Source of the DNA: Chthonobacter albigriseus
GTDB taxonomy: Bacteria > Pseudomonadota > Alphaproteobacteria > Rhizobiales > Pleomorphomonadaceae
Length of the DNA: 64,000 bases
Reading direction: 5' to 3'
Assembly (NCBI RefSeq): GCF_013839445.1
Contig: NZ_JACDIT010000001.1
Span: 1,529,935-1,593,934, forward strand
Shown here: piece after piece, positions 27,692 through 36,348 of the stretch
Layout: every line of letters starts with the position of its first letter
Numbering within the stretch: the stretch's first letter is position 1
Notes under the pieces: generated by a model
What the model was told of the DNA's origin: nothing
Database searches by the model: none
What the model saw: only the letters and a program-made list of their open reading frames with translations
Made by a program: the position numbers and the translations under genes

Positions 27692-29835
27692 GGTCGCTTG
27701 GTCCTCGTGCTGCGGGCGGAAAACAGCCGCCCCGCACGGCTGACGGTACCGTCGGCGATGAACGCCTCCAGCGTCTTCGAGTATTTGCGCCGCCAGTTGG
27801 GATATTCCAGCCGCGTGGCGGGCACGTTCACTTGATCGAGCTCCCCGGTCAGATCGTCGAGCTGCGCGACGGCGATGCCGGACGCGCTGTTGTTGAGGAA
27901 GGCGTGCGCGGCGTCCACAAACGCCTGGTCCGTCGGTTCGCCCTCCCCGGGCAGGAACCCGTTGGCGCGCAAGGCGTCGAGCAGGGCGGCACGGTCGTCG
28001 TCACGGAGAGCGTGCTGGCGCTCCGCCTCGCCCTCCGCCGGATAGAGCCCGAGCTCCTGCTTGCGGCTGACGTCGCGGTCCGCGTACCAGCCGCGCAAGG
28101 TCGCCAAGTCATGGCTGGACGCGACTGCCAGCGAGCGACGCGGGTAGGAATCCGGCGAAGCGAATCCTTTGCCGACTTCGTCCTTCTCGAAATAGAGCAC
28201 GCGATAGGAAAGGATGTTGGCTTCCCGCATGCGCTCGCGGAAGCCGGGCGGCACCGTGCCGAGATCCTCGCCGACCACCAGGCAGCGCTTGCGCCGGCTT
28301 TCCAGCGCCAGGATCCCGATCAGGTCCTCCATGGGATAGCCAAGGTAGGCGCCGGTTCCGTCGCCGCCCTTCGGGATGCAGTAGAGGCGCGAAAGCCCCA
28401 TCACATGGTCGATCCGCAGCCCGCCCGCGTGCCGCATGTTGGCCCTGACGAGCTCGATGAAGCTGCGGTACCCCTCCGCGCGCAGTTTGCCCGGGTCGAA
28501 CGGCGGCAGCCCCCAGGACTGGCCGGCCGGATTGAAGAGGTCCGGCGGCGCGCCAACCTCCACGCCGTCAAGCACCGCGCCGGCGTTCGCCCAGGTCTCC
28601 GCGCCGGAAAGGTCGGCCCCCACGGCAAGGTCCCGGTAGAGGCCGATCTCCATGCCCGCTTCCCGTGCCGCGCGCGCGGCTTCGGCGAGCTGCTCGTCGG
28701 CGAGCCATTGCAGAAACACCTGGAAGCCCACCGCGTCGGCGTGACTGCGGGCGAAGTCGTGCACCGCGTCGCTGTCTGGCCGACGGAAGGCGTCCGGCCA
28801 CTGGTGCCAGTCGCTCGTGCCGAGGCTGTCGGCGAAATGCGCCCGCAGGGCCAGGAACAGGCACGAGGTCTCGAACCGCTTGCCCCGTTTTTCCCGGAAG
28901 GTGCGGAACGCAGCGCGGCGCTCTTCGCTCGCCACCGGCTGGAAGCCGTCGTAGAGCGCGCGAAGCGCCTGCATCTTCAGCCGGGTGACTGCGGTGTAGT
29001 CGACCAGCCGGCTGGCCCGCGCCGCCGACAGCGACTCCTGGAAGGCGTCCGACGAAAGGTAGCCCTGCAGCTCCGGAATACGCCGGGCCTCCGGCACCAG
29101 GTCGACGGCGATCGACAGCACGTTGAGGAGCAGCCGGCTCGCCGGCGAATAGGGGCTCGCCTCCTCCGGGGTGTCCGGAAACAGCGCGTGCAGCGGGTTG
29201 AGGCCGATCACGGCCGCGCCTGCTTCGCCGAAGGCCTCGGCCAGCACGGCGAGGTCGGCGAAGTCGCCGATGCCCCAGTTTCGCGCGGATTGGAGAAGGT
29301 AGAGCTGGACGGACACGCCCCAGAGCTGCCGTCCGTCGAGGAAGCCGTCGGGTAGCCAGCAGCCGCGCGGGGCGACGATCAGGGCCGTCTCCGCGGCCGG
29401 GTCCTCCAGCCGCAGGCGATGATAGCCGAACGGCAGTTCCGCGATCCGGAACTTGCCGCCCTCCGCGGTCGCCCGCCCGTTCTTGACGCTGCCGTCCTCC
29501 AGCGTCACCTGCCAGTCGAACGTCCGTCCCGCCGCGTTGGCGACCGGGACGCTGACGAAGCCGGCCGCCTCCCGCCGGACCACCAGCACCGGCGGCAACA
29601 CCTCGGTGAGAACAGCTTCCCGGAAGGCGGCAAGAGAGATCCGCGCCTCGGCCTCGGTTCCGGCGGAGACCCCCATCGCGGCCAGCAGCCTGACGCGTGT
29701 CTCGTCCGACGTCTCAACCGTGTGCCCGCGCGCGTCCTGGTACGACGCCTCGATGCCATGCAGCGCGGCGAGCTCGGCAAGAGGCGCAGGCTCGGCGGCG
29801 ACGGACCGTGGGGGGCGCGGGATGAGGCTGGTCAC
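27688..29835 (-). CDS. malQ: 4-alpha-glucanotransferase (amylomaltase)
   Basis: 715 aa GH77 enzyme that transfers alpha-1,4-glucan segments, used in maltodextrin and glycogen turnover. The catalytic set is present: nucleophile Asp in GGLRIDHVMGLSRLYCIP, acid/base Glu in CLVVGEDLGTVPPGFRER and Asp in ASSHDLATLRGWYADRD. An N-terminal extension of about 140 residues matches the longer proteobacterial MalQ form. GTG start at 29835 with AGGAA about 10 bases upstream. Its stop overlaps the type III PKS start, an unusual operon link between glucan metabolism and polyketide synthesis. Confidence 0.93.
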   Translation of the reverse strand: MTSLIPRPPRSVAAEPAPLAELAALHGIEASYQDARGHTVETSDETRVRLLAAMGVSAGTEAEARISLAAFREAVLTEVLPPVLVVRREAAGFVSVPVANAAGRTFDWQVTLEDGSVKNGRATAEGGKFRIAELPFGYHRLRLEDPAAETALIVAPRGCWLPDGFLDGRQLWGVSVQLYLLQSARNWGIGDFADLAVLAEAFGEAGAAVIGLNPLHALFPDTPEEASPYSPASRLLLNVLSIAVDLVPEARRIPELQGYLSSDAFQESLSAARASRLVDYTAVTRLKMQALRALYDGFQPVASEERRAAFRTFREKRGKRFETSCLFLALRAHFADSLGTSDWHQWPDAFRRPDSDAVHDFARSHADAVGFQVFLQWLADEQLAEAARAAREAGMEIGLYRDLAVGADLSGAETWANAGAVLDGVEVGAPPDLFNPAGQSWGLPPFDPGKLRAEGYRSFIELVRANMRHAGGLRIDHVMGLSRLYCIPKGGDGTGAYLGYPMEDLIGILALESRRKRCLVVGEDLGTVPPGFRERMREANILSYRVLYFEKDEVGKGFASPDSYPRRSLAVASSHDLATLRGWYADRDVSRKQELGLYPAEGEAERQHALRDDDRAALLDALRANGFLPGEGEPTDQAFVDAAHAFLNNSASGIAVAQLDDLTGELDQVNVPATRLEYPNWRRKYSKTLEAFIADGTVSRAGRLFSARSTRTKRP

Positions 29836-29935
29836 GTCATGGGTTCCTGGCGATTCGCTCCGGCACCCAGTGTGTCGGAGACGGCCTCTGTCGTCTTCCG
29901 ACCTTTGGGTGCGGAGCGTTTCGTCGCTGTGACGG

Positions 29936-30427
29936 TCAGGCTGCTGCCGCCGGATTGACGACGTCTTCGCCGAGCTGCGAGAGGAGATCGTCGGTCGCCT
30001 CCTCCTCGGCGAGCGTCTCCGACAGGAGCTCGACCGCCTCGTCGAGCTCGAGCTGCTGCGCCCAGGCGCGGAGCGAGCCGTAGCGCGAGATCTCGTAGTG
30101 CTCCACGGCCTGTGCCGCGGCGATCAGGCCGGCGTCGCGGGCCGGACCTGCCGGGAAGCTCTCCACGATCTCGTCGGCTTCCTTGGTGAGGCCTTCAAGC
30201 GCGTGGCACTTCTCGCCTTCCGGCTTTTCGCCGAGCACCTTGAACACCGCCTCGAGCCGCTTCACCTGGCCCTGCGTCTCCTTCAGATGCGTGTCGAACG
30301 CCTCCTTGAGCGCCTTGTCGCCAGCGGCCTGCGACATCTTCGGCAGCGCCTTCAGGATGGCGTTCTCCGCGTAATAGACATCCTTGAGCGTGTGGTGGAA
30401 AAGTTCCTTGAGATTGGTCTCAGCCAT
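29936..30427 (-). CDS. DUF892 (YciE/YciF) ferritin-like protein
   Basis: 163 aa from the ATG at 30427 (GGGAGACC upstream); an 11-residue longer frame is less likely. It is an all-helical ferritin-like domain: LKELFHHTLKDVYYAENAIL at the start and AAAQAVEHYEISRYGSLRAW in the third helix, with Glu/His residues placed for a di-metal site. Family members are induced by osmotic and general stress; the catalytic role is unproven. A perfect EcfG-type promoter lies 37-61 bp upstream, so it is probably part of the general stress response regulon. Confidence 0.92.
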   Translation of the reverse strand: MAETNLKELFHHTLKDVYYAENAILKALPKMSQAAGDKALKEAFDTHLKETQGQVKRLEAVFKVLGEKPEGEKCHALEGLTKEADEIVESFPAGPARDAGLIAAAQAVEHYEISRYGSLRAWAQQLELDEAVELLSETLAEEEATDDLLSQLGEDVVNPAAAA

Positions 30428-30463
30428 CAGTCCGGTCTCCCTTGGTGATGTCGTACCCAAACG

Positions 30464-30488
30464 AACGGCGCCGGCTCACCTTCGTTCC
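30464..30488 (-). promoter_or_regulatory. EcfG-type general stress promoter
   Basis: On the minus strand: GGAAC, 16 bases, CGTT, an exact match to the alphaproteobacterial EcfG consensus (GGAAC-N16/17-CGTT). The -10 element ends 36 bp from the DUF892 start codon, giving a leader of roughly 30 nt. Confidence 0.75.
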
Positions 30489-30536
30489 GGGCCGTTCTGC
30501 CATCCGCAGGACCTGGAGAAATTTCGTCGAAACACG

Positions 30537-30561
30537 GGAACAAAGCGTCGTGCCGGCTGTT
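30537..30561 (+). promoter_or_regulatory. EcfG-like promoter for the lone receiver gene
   Basis: GGAAC, 16 bases, TGTT on the plus strand: one mismatch from the EcfG consensus, 42 bp upstream of the GTG start at 30603. Together with the promoter on the other strand it would make the DUF892 and receiver genes a divergent stress pair. Confidence 0.5.
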
Positions 30562-30602
30562 CGGCAGACGGCCGAGGCCTCACTCGGCCGGGAGGCTTCC
30601 CA

Positions 30603-31085
30603 GTGAACATCGAGACCGCGACCGCCGCCCTGCGCGCCCTGCTGCCTGCCGACCTGATCGGGGCGGCCGCCGACAAGGCGGCCCAACCCAAGCCCGCCAT
30701 CGCCCCGCCTTTGACGGTTCTGCTCGTCGATGACGATGGACTGGTGCGCGAACTGACCGCCGCCACCCTGGAAGGCTACGGCTTTCGCGTCGAAGAGGCC
30801 GATTGCGGTCGCGCGGCCCTCGCCCTCGTGGAGGCGGGTGCGGCGATCGACCTGATGCTGGTCGACTTCGAGATGCCCGGCATGAACGGGGTCTCGGTCT
30901 GCCAGGAGGTGCTGCGCCGACGTCCGGATCTTCCGGTGCTCTTCCTTACGGGCTACGCCCATGCGGCGGCGCTCAACAGCATCCCCGCCTACCGCATCAT
31001 CGCCAAGCCCTGGCGCGGCGACGATCTCGTCCGCCGGGTTCGGGCTGCCCTTCCGACGGCGGAACCCGACGCCTTGAGCGCCTGA
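30603..31085 (+). CDS. Stand-alone CheY-like receiver protein
   Basis: 160 aa. The start is the GTG at 30603 (GGGAGG 8 bases upstream); the longer frame reads back through the promoter region. A 36-residue N-terminal extension rich in Ala precedes a receiver domain (38-150). The receiver has an acidic pocket D43-D45 (LLVDDDG), phosphoacceptor D88 (LMLVDFEMPG), T116 (LFLTGYAH) and K135 (IAKPW). There is no output domain. Partners are probably a histidine kinase elsewhere. Its position opposite the DUF892 gene and the EcfG-like promoter suggest a stress-linked role. Confidence 0.85.
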   Translation: MNIETATAALRALLPADLIGAAADKAAQPKPAIAPPLTVLLVDDDGLVRELTAATLEGYGFRVEEADCGRAALALVEAGAAIDLMLVDFEMPGMNGVSVCQEVLRRRPDLPVLFLTGYAHAAALNSIPAYRIIAKPWRGDDLVRRVRAALPTAEPDALSA

Positions 31086-31097
31086 CGGCGTCTCGCG

Positions 31098-32114
31098 TCA
31101 GGCCGGAACGTTGAAGCGATACTCCGTCGTCTGCCGATAGGTCTCGCCGGGCCGCAGCACCGGGCTCGGCCAGCCAGGGTGGTTGGCTGCGTTGGGAAAC
31201 ATCTGCGGTTCCAGGCAGAGCGCGTCGTTGAGCACCGCCGGTCGGCCGAGCAGCGTCGGCGCCGCCGCCGTCTTCAGCATATTGCCGTCATAGAATTGCA
31301 CGCCGGGCTCGGTGGAGCGGATCTCCAGGGTAATGCCGGTCTCCGGCGCGTGGAGCCGCGCGACCGGACGCAGCGTTTCCGAACGCACGTCGCCGACCAC
31401 GAAGTTGTGGTCGTAGGGCACCGTCCGCCCATCACCGATACGCTTCGGGCGGCGGAAATCGAAGGGCGTGCCCTCGACCGGAACGATCCGCCCCGTCGTG
31501 ATCAGCGACCCGTCGACCGGCGTATAGCGGTCCGCGTGGAGCGTCAGCACGTGGTCGAACACGCTGCCGCCGCCGGACAGATTGAAGTAGCTGTGGCCGG
31601 CGAGATTGACGAGCGTCGGCGCGTCGGTCTCGGCCGACAGGTCGAAGGTGATCGTGCCCGGCGCGATCCGGTAGGTGCAGGTGGCGGTCACCGTACCGGG
31701 ATAGCCCTCCTCCCCGTCCGGCGAGACCAGCTGGAGCGTGACCTGATCGTCGGCGAAGGACTTGATCGTCCAGAGGCGCTTGTCGAACCCCGCCGCCCCG
31801 CCATGCAGATGCGCACGACCGCCGTCGTTGCGGTCGAGTTGCACCATGCGACCGTCGAGCGGGAAGCGTCCATTCCCGATGCGGTTGGCGCAGCGGCCGA
31901 CGATGGCGCCGAAGTAGGGCGAATCCGTCAGGTAGGGTGGCAGGCTGTCATAGCCGAGCACCACCCGCTGCCAGCCGGCGGGCGTCTCCACCTCCAGGTC
32001 GCGGATGATCGCGCCGTAGCTGAGGATCGCCGCCCGGATCCCCGGAGCCGCAAGGCGGATCTCCTCGACCGGGCGTCCGTCCGAAAGCGTGCCGAAGGGT
32101 GTGATGGCGGGCAT
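31098..32114 (-). CDS. galM: Aldose 1-epimerase (mutarotase)
   Basis: 338 aa from the ATG at 32114, preceded by GGAGGATTCC. It interconverts the alpha and beta anomers of galactose or other aldoses. Signature features: GRCANRIGNGRFPLDG near residue 74, catalytic His in HLHGGAAGFDKRLW (about 100) and NLAGHSYFNLSG (about 170), and catalytic Glu near the C-terminus in LCLEPQMFPNAANHPG. In this neighbourhood it would feed the aldose dehydrogenase route. Confidence 0.93.
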   Translation of the reverse strand: MPAITPFGTLSDGRPVEEIRLAAPGIRAAILSYGAIIRDLEVETPAGWQRVVLGYDSLPPYLTDSPYFGAIVGRCANRIGNGRFPLDGRMVQLDRNDGGRAHLHGGAAGFDKRLWTIKSFADDQVTLQLVSPDGEEGYPGTVTATCTYRIAPGTITFDLSAETDAPTLVNLAGHSYFNLSGGGSVFDHVLTLHADRYTPVDGSLITTGRIVPVEGTPFDFRRPKRIGDGRTVPYDHNFVVGDVRSETLRPVARLHAPETGITLEIRSTEPGVQFYDGNMLKTAAAPTLLGRPAVLNDALCLEPQMFPNAANHPGWPSPVLRPGETYRQTTEYRFNVPA

Positions 32115-32216
32115 GGAATCCTCCACGGAATCTGCGGCGGCGTGCCTCGTACCCGGAATGCCATGGTCGGAAACTGCGGGCGCGGGCGCCGTCAGGAGTA
32201 GCCGCGACCGCTCGGG

Positions 32217-32477
32217 TCAGTTCCAGCCGTTCTTCTTGGCCATCATCAGGCCAGCCCCGGCAGCCACCCCGTAGATCGTCAGGGTGGCCAAAAGGCCGGC
32301 GACCGAGAACTGGTAGTCCGACGCGTGCTGCGCCACGTGGTTCTCGGTAAGGCCGGCCATGATCAGCGCCGGCAGCACCGCCCAGCCGACGCGGCCGGAA
32401 AGCATGGCGAGCACGAAGCTTACAACCGGGCCGGCATCGATCAACCGCGCCGTGAAAAGAGCAATGAGATCGTCCAT
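32217..32477 (-). CDS. Small membrane protein of unknown function
   Basis: 86 aa with three hydrophobic segments (about 14-28, 30-45 and 58-78), ending in AGLMMAKKNGWN. No family is recognised. The coding potential is supported by hydrophobic periodicity and position in a 600-bp gap between galM and the aldehyde dehydrogenase gene. It lies 102 bp upstream of the galM start on the same strand. Function unknown. Confidence 0.6.
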   Translation of the reverse strand: MDDLIALFTARLIDAGPVVSFVLAMLSGRVGWAVLPALIMAGLTENHVAQHASDYQFSVAGLLATLTIYGVAAGAGLMMAKKNGWN

Positions 32478-32709
32478 GCGCCTCGATACTCAGGTGAGTG
32501 AGGGCGAGAGAACATATCTGCACAGCCTTCTTCAAGGGCCCGTCCCGAAAACACCAGGGGTTTTTCAACCATAAGATGAACGACATCGTCGTTTGATAAA
32601 GGGGGCTACACGCCGGAGGTGCAGTCGCAGTGTACCGGCTACCGGATGCAAAAACGTCGGCGACCCGAGCGACCGGGATCGCCGCCAGCGACCCCGGTCC
32701 CGGATGACA

Positions 32710-34155
32710 TCAGGCCAGCGTGTAGGCGGTCTTCACCTGGGTGAAGAACTCCCGCGCGTAGCTGCCCTGCTCGCGCGGGCCGTAGGACGAACCCTTGCGC
32801 CCGCCGAACGGGACGTGGAAGTCGACGCCGGCGGTCGGCAGGTTGACCATCACCATCCCGGCGTCGGCGTTGCGCTTGAAGTGGGTCGCGTGCTTCAGGC
32901 TGGTGGTGCAGATCCCCGACGAAAGGCCGAACGGCGTGTCGTTGGAAACCGCCAGCGCCTCCTCGTAGTCCTTGACCCGGATCACCGCGGCCACCGGGCC
33001 GAAGATCTCTTCACGCGAGATCCGCATCTCCGGCGTCGCTTCGGTGAAGAGCGCCGGCGACAGGTAGAAGCCCTCGCTCTCGCGGTTCAGCCGCTCGCCG
33101 CCGTAGGCGAGCGTCGCCCCCTCGGCGCGTCCGATCTCGATGTAGCGCATGTCCTGATCGAGCTGGCTCTCGTCGACCACCGGCCCGATGTGGGTGCCGG
33201 CCTTGAGCGCGTCATCCACCGTGAGCTGGGCGAGCCGGCCCTTCACCGCGTCGACGAAGCGGTCGTGGATACCCTCCGTCACGATGATCCGCGACGACGC
33301 GGTGCAGCGCTGGCCGGTGGAGAAGAAGGCGCCGTTGACGGCGGTCTCCACCGCGATCGGCAGGTCGGCGTCGTCGAGCACTACGAGCGGGTTCTTGCCG
33401 CCCATCTCCAGCTGCACCTTCTTCATCACCTCGCCCGAGATTGCCGCCGCGGCGACCTTGCGCCCGGTCGACACCGAGCCGGTGAAGGTGATCGCGGTGA
33501 TGTCGGGATGATCGAGCAGCCGCTGTCCGACGGTGGAGCCTTTGCCCATGACGAGGTTGAACACCCCGGCCGGGACGCCCGCCCGCACGATGATCTCGGC
33601 CAGCGCGTGCGCCGAACCCGGCACCAGTTCCGCCGGCTTGAACACGATGCAGTTGCCGTAGGCGAGCGCCGGGGCGATCTTCCAGGCCGGAATGGCGATC
33701 GGGAAGTTCCACGGCGTGATCATGCCGACGATGCCGAGCGGCTCGCGGGTGACCTCCACACCGACCCCCGGACGCACCGACGGCAGCGTTTCGCCGGCGA
33801 GCCGTACGGTCTCGGCCGCGAAGAATTCGAAGATCTGGCCGGCGCGGGTGACCTCGCCGATGCCCTCGGCCAGCGTCTTGCCCTCTTCGCGGGAGAGCAG
33901 GCGGCCGAGTTCGTCCTTGCGGGCGAAGATCTCCGCCGCGACCTTCTTCAGGATCTCATGACGGGCGTAGGGAACAGTCCGCGACCACGCCGGGAAGGCG
34001 GCCTTGGCGGCAGCCACCGCCGCGTCCACGTCCGCCGCGCCGCCGCGGGCGTACTCGCCCACCACGTCGGTGAGGTTGGACGGATTGACGTTGGGCACAG
34101 CCTCGGTGGGCGCGACCCATTCGCCGGCGATGAAGTTGCGGAACGGTGCGGTCAT
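32710..34155 (-). CDS. NAD(P)-dependent aldehyde dehydrogenase, probably 2-oxoglutarate semialdehyde dehydrogenase
   Basis: 481 aa ALDH from the ATG at 34155; a longer frame merges with the shadow of the upstream gene. MITPWNFPIAIPAWKIAPAL (145-164) holds the catalytic Asn, E250 lies in QLEMGGKNPL, and nucleophile C284 in GQRCTASSR. EIFGPVAAVIRVKDYEEALA is the C-terminal signature. The gene is 17 bp downstream of gguC, so it is co-transcribed with it. That pairing, and the LysR regulator opposite, suggest oxidation of 2-oxoglutarate semialdehyde at the end of a non-phosphorylating pentose/hexose route; this specificity is inferred. Confidence 0.87.
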   Translation of the reverse strand: MTAPFRNFIAGEWVAPTEAVPNVNPSNLTDVVGEYARGGAADVDAAVAAAKAAFPAWSRTVPYARHEILKKVAAEIFARKDELGRLLSREEGKTLAEGIGEVTRAGQIFEFFAAETVRLAGETLPSVRPGVGVEVTREPLGIVGMITPWNFPIAIPAWKIAPALAYGNCIVFKPAELVPGSAHALAEIIVRAGVPAGVFNLVMGKGSTVGQRLLDHPDITAITFTGSVSTGRKVAAAAISGEVMKKVQLEMGGKNPLVVLDDADLPIAVETAVNGAFFSTGQRCTASSRIIVTEGIHDRFVDAVKGRLAQLTVDDALKAGTHIGPVVDESQLDQDMRYIEIGRAEGATLAYGGERLNRESEGFYLSPALFTEATPEMRISREEIFGPVAAVIRVKDYEEALAVSNDTPFGLSSGICTTSLKHATHFKRNADAGMVMVNLPTAGVDFHVPFGGRKGSSYGPREQGSYAREFFTQVKTAYTLA

Positions 34156-34172
34156 GGCGGTCTCAAAACTCC

Positions 34173-35168
34173 TCAAAGCGCGCGCACGGTGGCCTGGCCG
34201 GCGGGAACGACGCCGTACGCATTGCGTAGCGGCAGGCCGAAAGGCGGCGCGGAGATTTCGAACACGTCGCCCGGGGTCGTGGCAACCCCGTCCGAGAAGC
34301 TGAGCGTGGCCGTGCCGAAATAGTGAACGTGCACGTCGCCCGGCCGCCGGAACAGTTGGTACTTGAAATGATGGTGCTCGAGATTGGCGATCGTGTGGCT
34401 CATGTTCTCTTCGCCCGAGACAAAGGGCTTCTGCCAGATCACCGCGTTGTCGCGGAAGATGCGGCTGATGCCGGACACGTGCGCGGGCAGCTCGCCGACC
34501 AGGATCTCCGGCCCGAAGGACGAGGCCCGGAGCTTGGAATGGGCAAGGAAGAGGTAGTTCTGTCGTTCCGTCACGTGGTCGGAGAACTCGTTGCCGAGGG
34601 CATATCCGATCCGCCAGGGCGTGCCGTCCGGCCCGATCACGTAGAGGCCGACGATCTCCGGTTCCTCGCCGCCGTCGAGCGCGAAGGACGGTGACGGCAG
34701 CGCGGCGCCCGGCGCCACCACCGTGGAGCCGTCGCCCTTGTAGAACCATTCCGGCTGCACGCCCGTCTCGCCCGCCGCCGGCTTGCCGCCGTCGAGGCCC
34801 ATCCGGAACATCTTCATGCTGTCGGTCTGCTTGGCCGGATCGGCGACGTCCTTGTGCATCTTGTCCCGCCCCTCCGCGCTGCCGAGGTGGGTGAGGCCGG
34901 TGCCGGTGATGTAGGTGTGCGCCGGATCCGGGTGGGCAAGCGGCGTCAGCAGGCGACCGTCGCGGTAGGCGTCGTCCAGATCGACGGGCGGAGCCCCGGC
35001 GCCGACCCGGGCGAGTACCGCCTCGCGAAGGCCGGTTCCGGCTGCGATGGCGGCCAGCGCGAGGTCGTAGACCGACGCGGTGCCCGGCACGATGACGGCC
35101 TGGCCGTCGTCGAGCACGGCGGCGACGCAGGCGACGCCGTCCGGCGTTCGGACCTGGGAAAGACGCAT
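34173..35168 (-). CDS. gguC: GguC / AraD1-like fumarylacetoacetate hydrolase-fold protein
   Basis: 331 aa from the ATG at 35168 (GAGGA upstream). FAH-superfamily fold with family stretches TYITGTGLTHLGSAEGRDKM, GLDGGKPAAGETGVQPEWFY and the metal-site region EPEIVGLYVIGPDGTPWRIG / GNEFSDHVTERQNYLF. Relatives accompany chvE and gguAB sugar transport genes in Agrobacterium and aldonate pathways in others, where a 2-keto-3-deoxy-sugar-acid dehydratase role is proposed. Operon with the aldehyde dehydrogenase and divergent from a GbpR-like LysR gene. The family call is good; the reaction is inference. Confidence 0.85.
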   Translation of the reverse strand: MRLSQVRTPDGVACVAAVLDDGQAVIVPGTASVYDLALAAIAAGTGLREAVLARVGAGAPPVDLDDAYRDGRLLTPLAHPDPAHTYITGTGLTHLGSAEGRDKMHKDVADPAKQTDSMKMFRMGLDGGKPAAGETGVQPEWFYKGDGSTVVAPGAALPSPSFALDGGEEPEIVGLYVIGPDGTPWRIGYALGNEFSDHVTERQNYLFLAHSKLRASSFGPEILVGELPAHVSGISRIFRDNAVIWQKPFVSGEENMSHTIANLEHHHFKYQLFRRPGDVHVHYFGTATLSFSDGVATTPGDVFEISAPPFGLPLRNAYGVVPAGQATVRAL

Positions 35169-35326
35169 GGGACGATTCCTCAAAGCTCGTTCTGTTGTTG
35201 TTTCCGCTGCCGGCTCCCGGGGGAACGGGTACGGCAGGCTGCATCAAAACCGACCGAACGATAACCGTCTAATGACATTTCGGCTGTTTGTGATATCGAT
35301 TACGACATAACATGACGGGAGGAAGC

Positions 35327-36340
35327 ATGGCCAGGGACGACACCGACCCCCTTGCGGCAGCCGAGGCCGCCGTGCGTTCGGCGACCCGCCCCGCCGCCGC
35401 CCCACGCGTCAATCCGGGCGAGCGGCTGCTGCGGACGGCGCTGAAGCTGCGCCACCTCAACCTGCTCGTGGCGTTGGACGACCACCGCAAGCTCCACCGG
35501 GCGGCCGCGTCCTTGAACCTGTCTCAGCCGGCAGCCTCCAAGATGCTCGGCGAGATCGAGAAGATCGTTGGCGTGCCCCTGTTCGACCGGCTCGCGCGTG
35601 GCGTCGAGCCTACCTGGTACGGCGAGGCTCTGATCCGGCGCACCCGGACCGTGCTGGCCGAACTGGGCCAGGCCGGCGAGGAGATTGCCGCGCTGCGGGC
35701 GGGCGAAGGGGGAACCGTCTCGGTCGGAACGGTGATGGCGCCGGCCGTCGACATCGTGGTGCCGGCGCTGGAGAGCGTCCGCCGCCGGCTCCCCCGCCTG
35801 CAGGTCACCGTCCAGGTGGACACCTCCGACGTCCTCTCCGAGCGACTTCTCGCCTCGCGGCTCGATTTCATCATCGGCCGCATTCCGGCGGGGATGAACC
35901 CCGCCCCTTTCGACTACCGTGAGGTGGGCGAGGAGGAGGCCTGCCTGATGGTGCGCGAAAGCCACCCGCTCGCCGCCCTGCCGCTGGTCCGCCCGGAGGA
36001 CCTGCACGATCGCGACTGGGTGCTGCAGCCGCGCGGCTCATTGCTCCGGCGCAGCGTGGAGGCGATGCTGCGGCGCCACGGCGTTCCCCCGCCGGTGCGC
36101 GTCGTCAACTCCGCCTCCCTGCTGATGACGATGTCAATGGCCGCCAAGACCGACGCGGTCGCGCCGATCGCGCTGAAGGTGGGCGAACTGCTGCTCTCCG
36201 CCGGCCGTTTCAAGCTGCTGCCGCTGACCGAACGGATCACGGTGGAGCCCTACGGCCTGATCAAGGCGCGTGGACGGCCGCTTTCTCCGGCGGCGGAAGT
36301 GCTCTACCGCGCCGTGGAGGACGAACTTTTCCCGGCGTGA
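35327..36340 (+). CDS. LysR family transcriptional regulator (GbpR-like)
   Basis: 337 aa from the ATG at 35327 (GGGAGGAAGC just upstream). A 30-residue polar leader precedes the HTH: LNLLVALDDHRKLHRAAASL and LSQPAASKMLGEIEKIVGVP (about 45-85). The substrate-binding domain follows from about residue 110 (GTVSVGTVMAPAVDIVVPAL). Divergent from gguC with a 158-bp AT-richer spacer (TGTTTGTGATATCGATTACG around 35284-35303) that should carry the operator. In Agrobacterium the LysR protein GbpR controls galactose/arabinose uptake near gguC, so a sugar-responsive role is likely. Confidence 0.9.
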   Translation: MARDDTDPLAAAEAAVRSATRPAAAPRVNPGERLLRTALKLRHLNLLVALDDHRKLHRAAASLNLSQPAASKMLGEIEKIVGVPLFDRLARGVEPTWYGEALIRRTRTVLAELGQAGEEIAALRAGEGGTVSVGTVMAPAVDIVVPALESVRRRLPRLQVTVQVDTSDVLSERLLASRLDFIIGRIPAGMNPAPFDYREVGEEEACLMVRESHPLAALPLVRPEDLHDRDWVLQPRGSLLRRSVEAMLRRHGVPPPVRVVNSASLLMTMSMAAKTDAVAPIALKVGELLLSAGRFKLLPLTERITVEPYGLIKARGRPLSPAAEVLYRAVEDELFPA

Positions 36341-36348
36341 GCCGGCCC

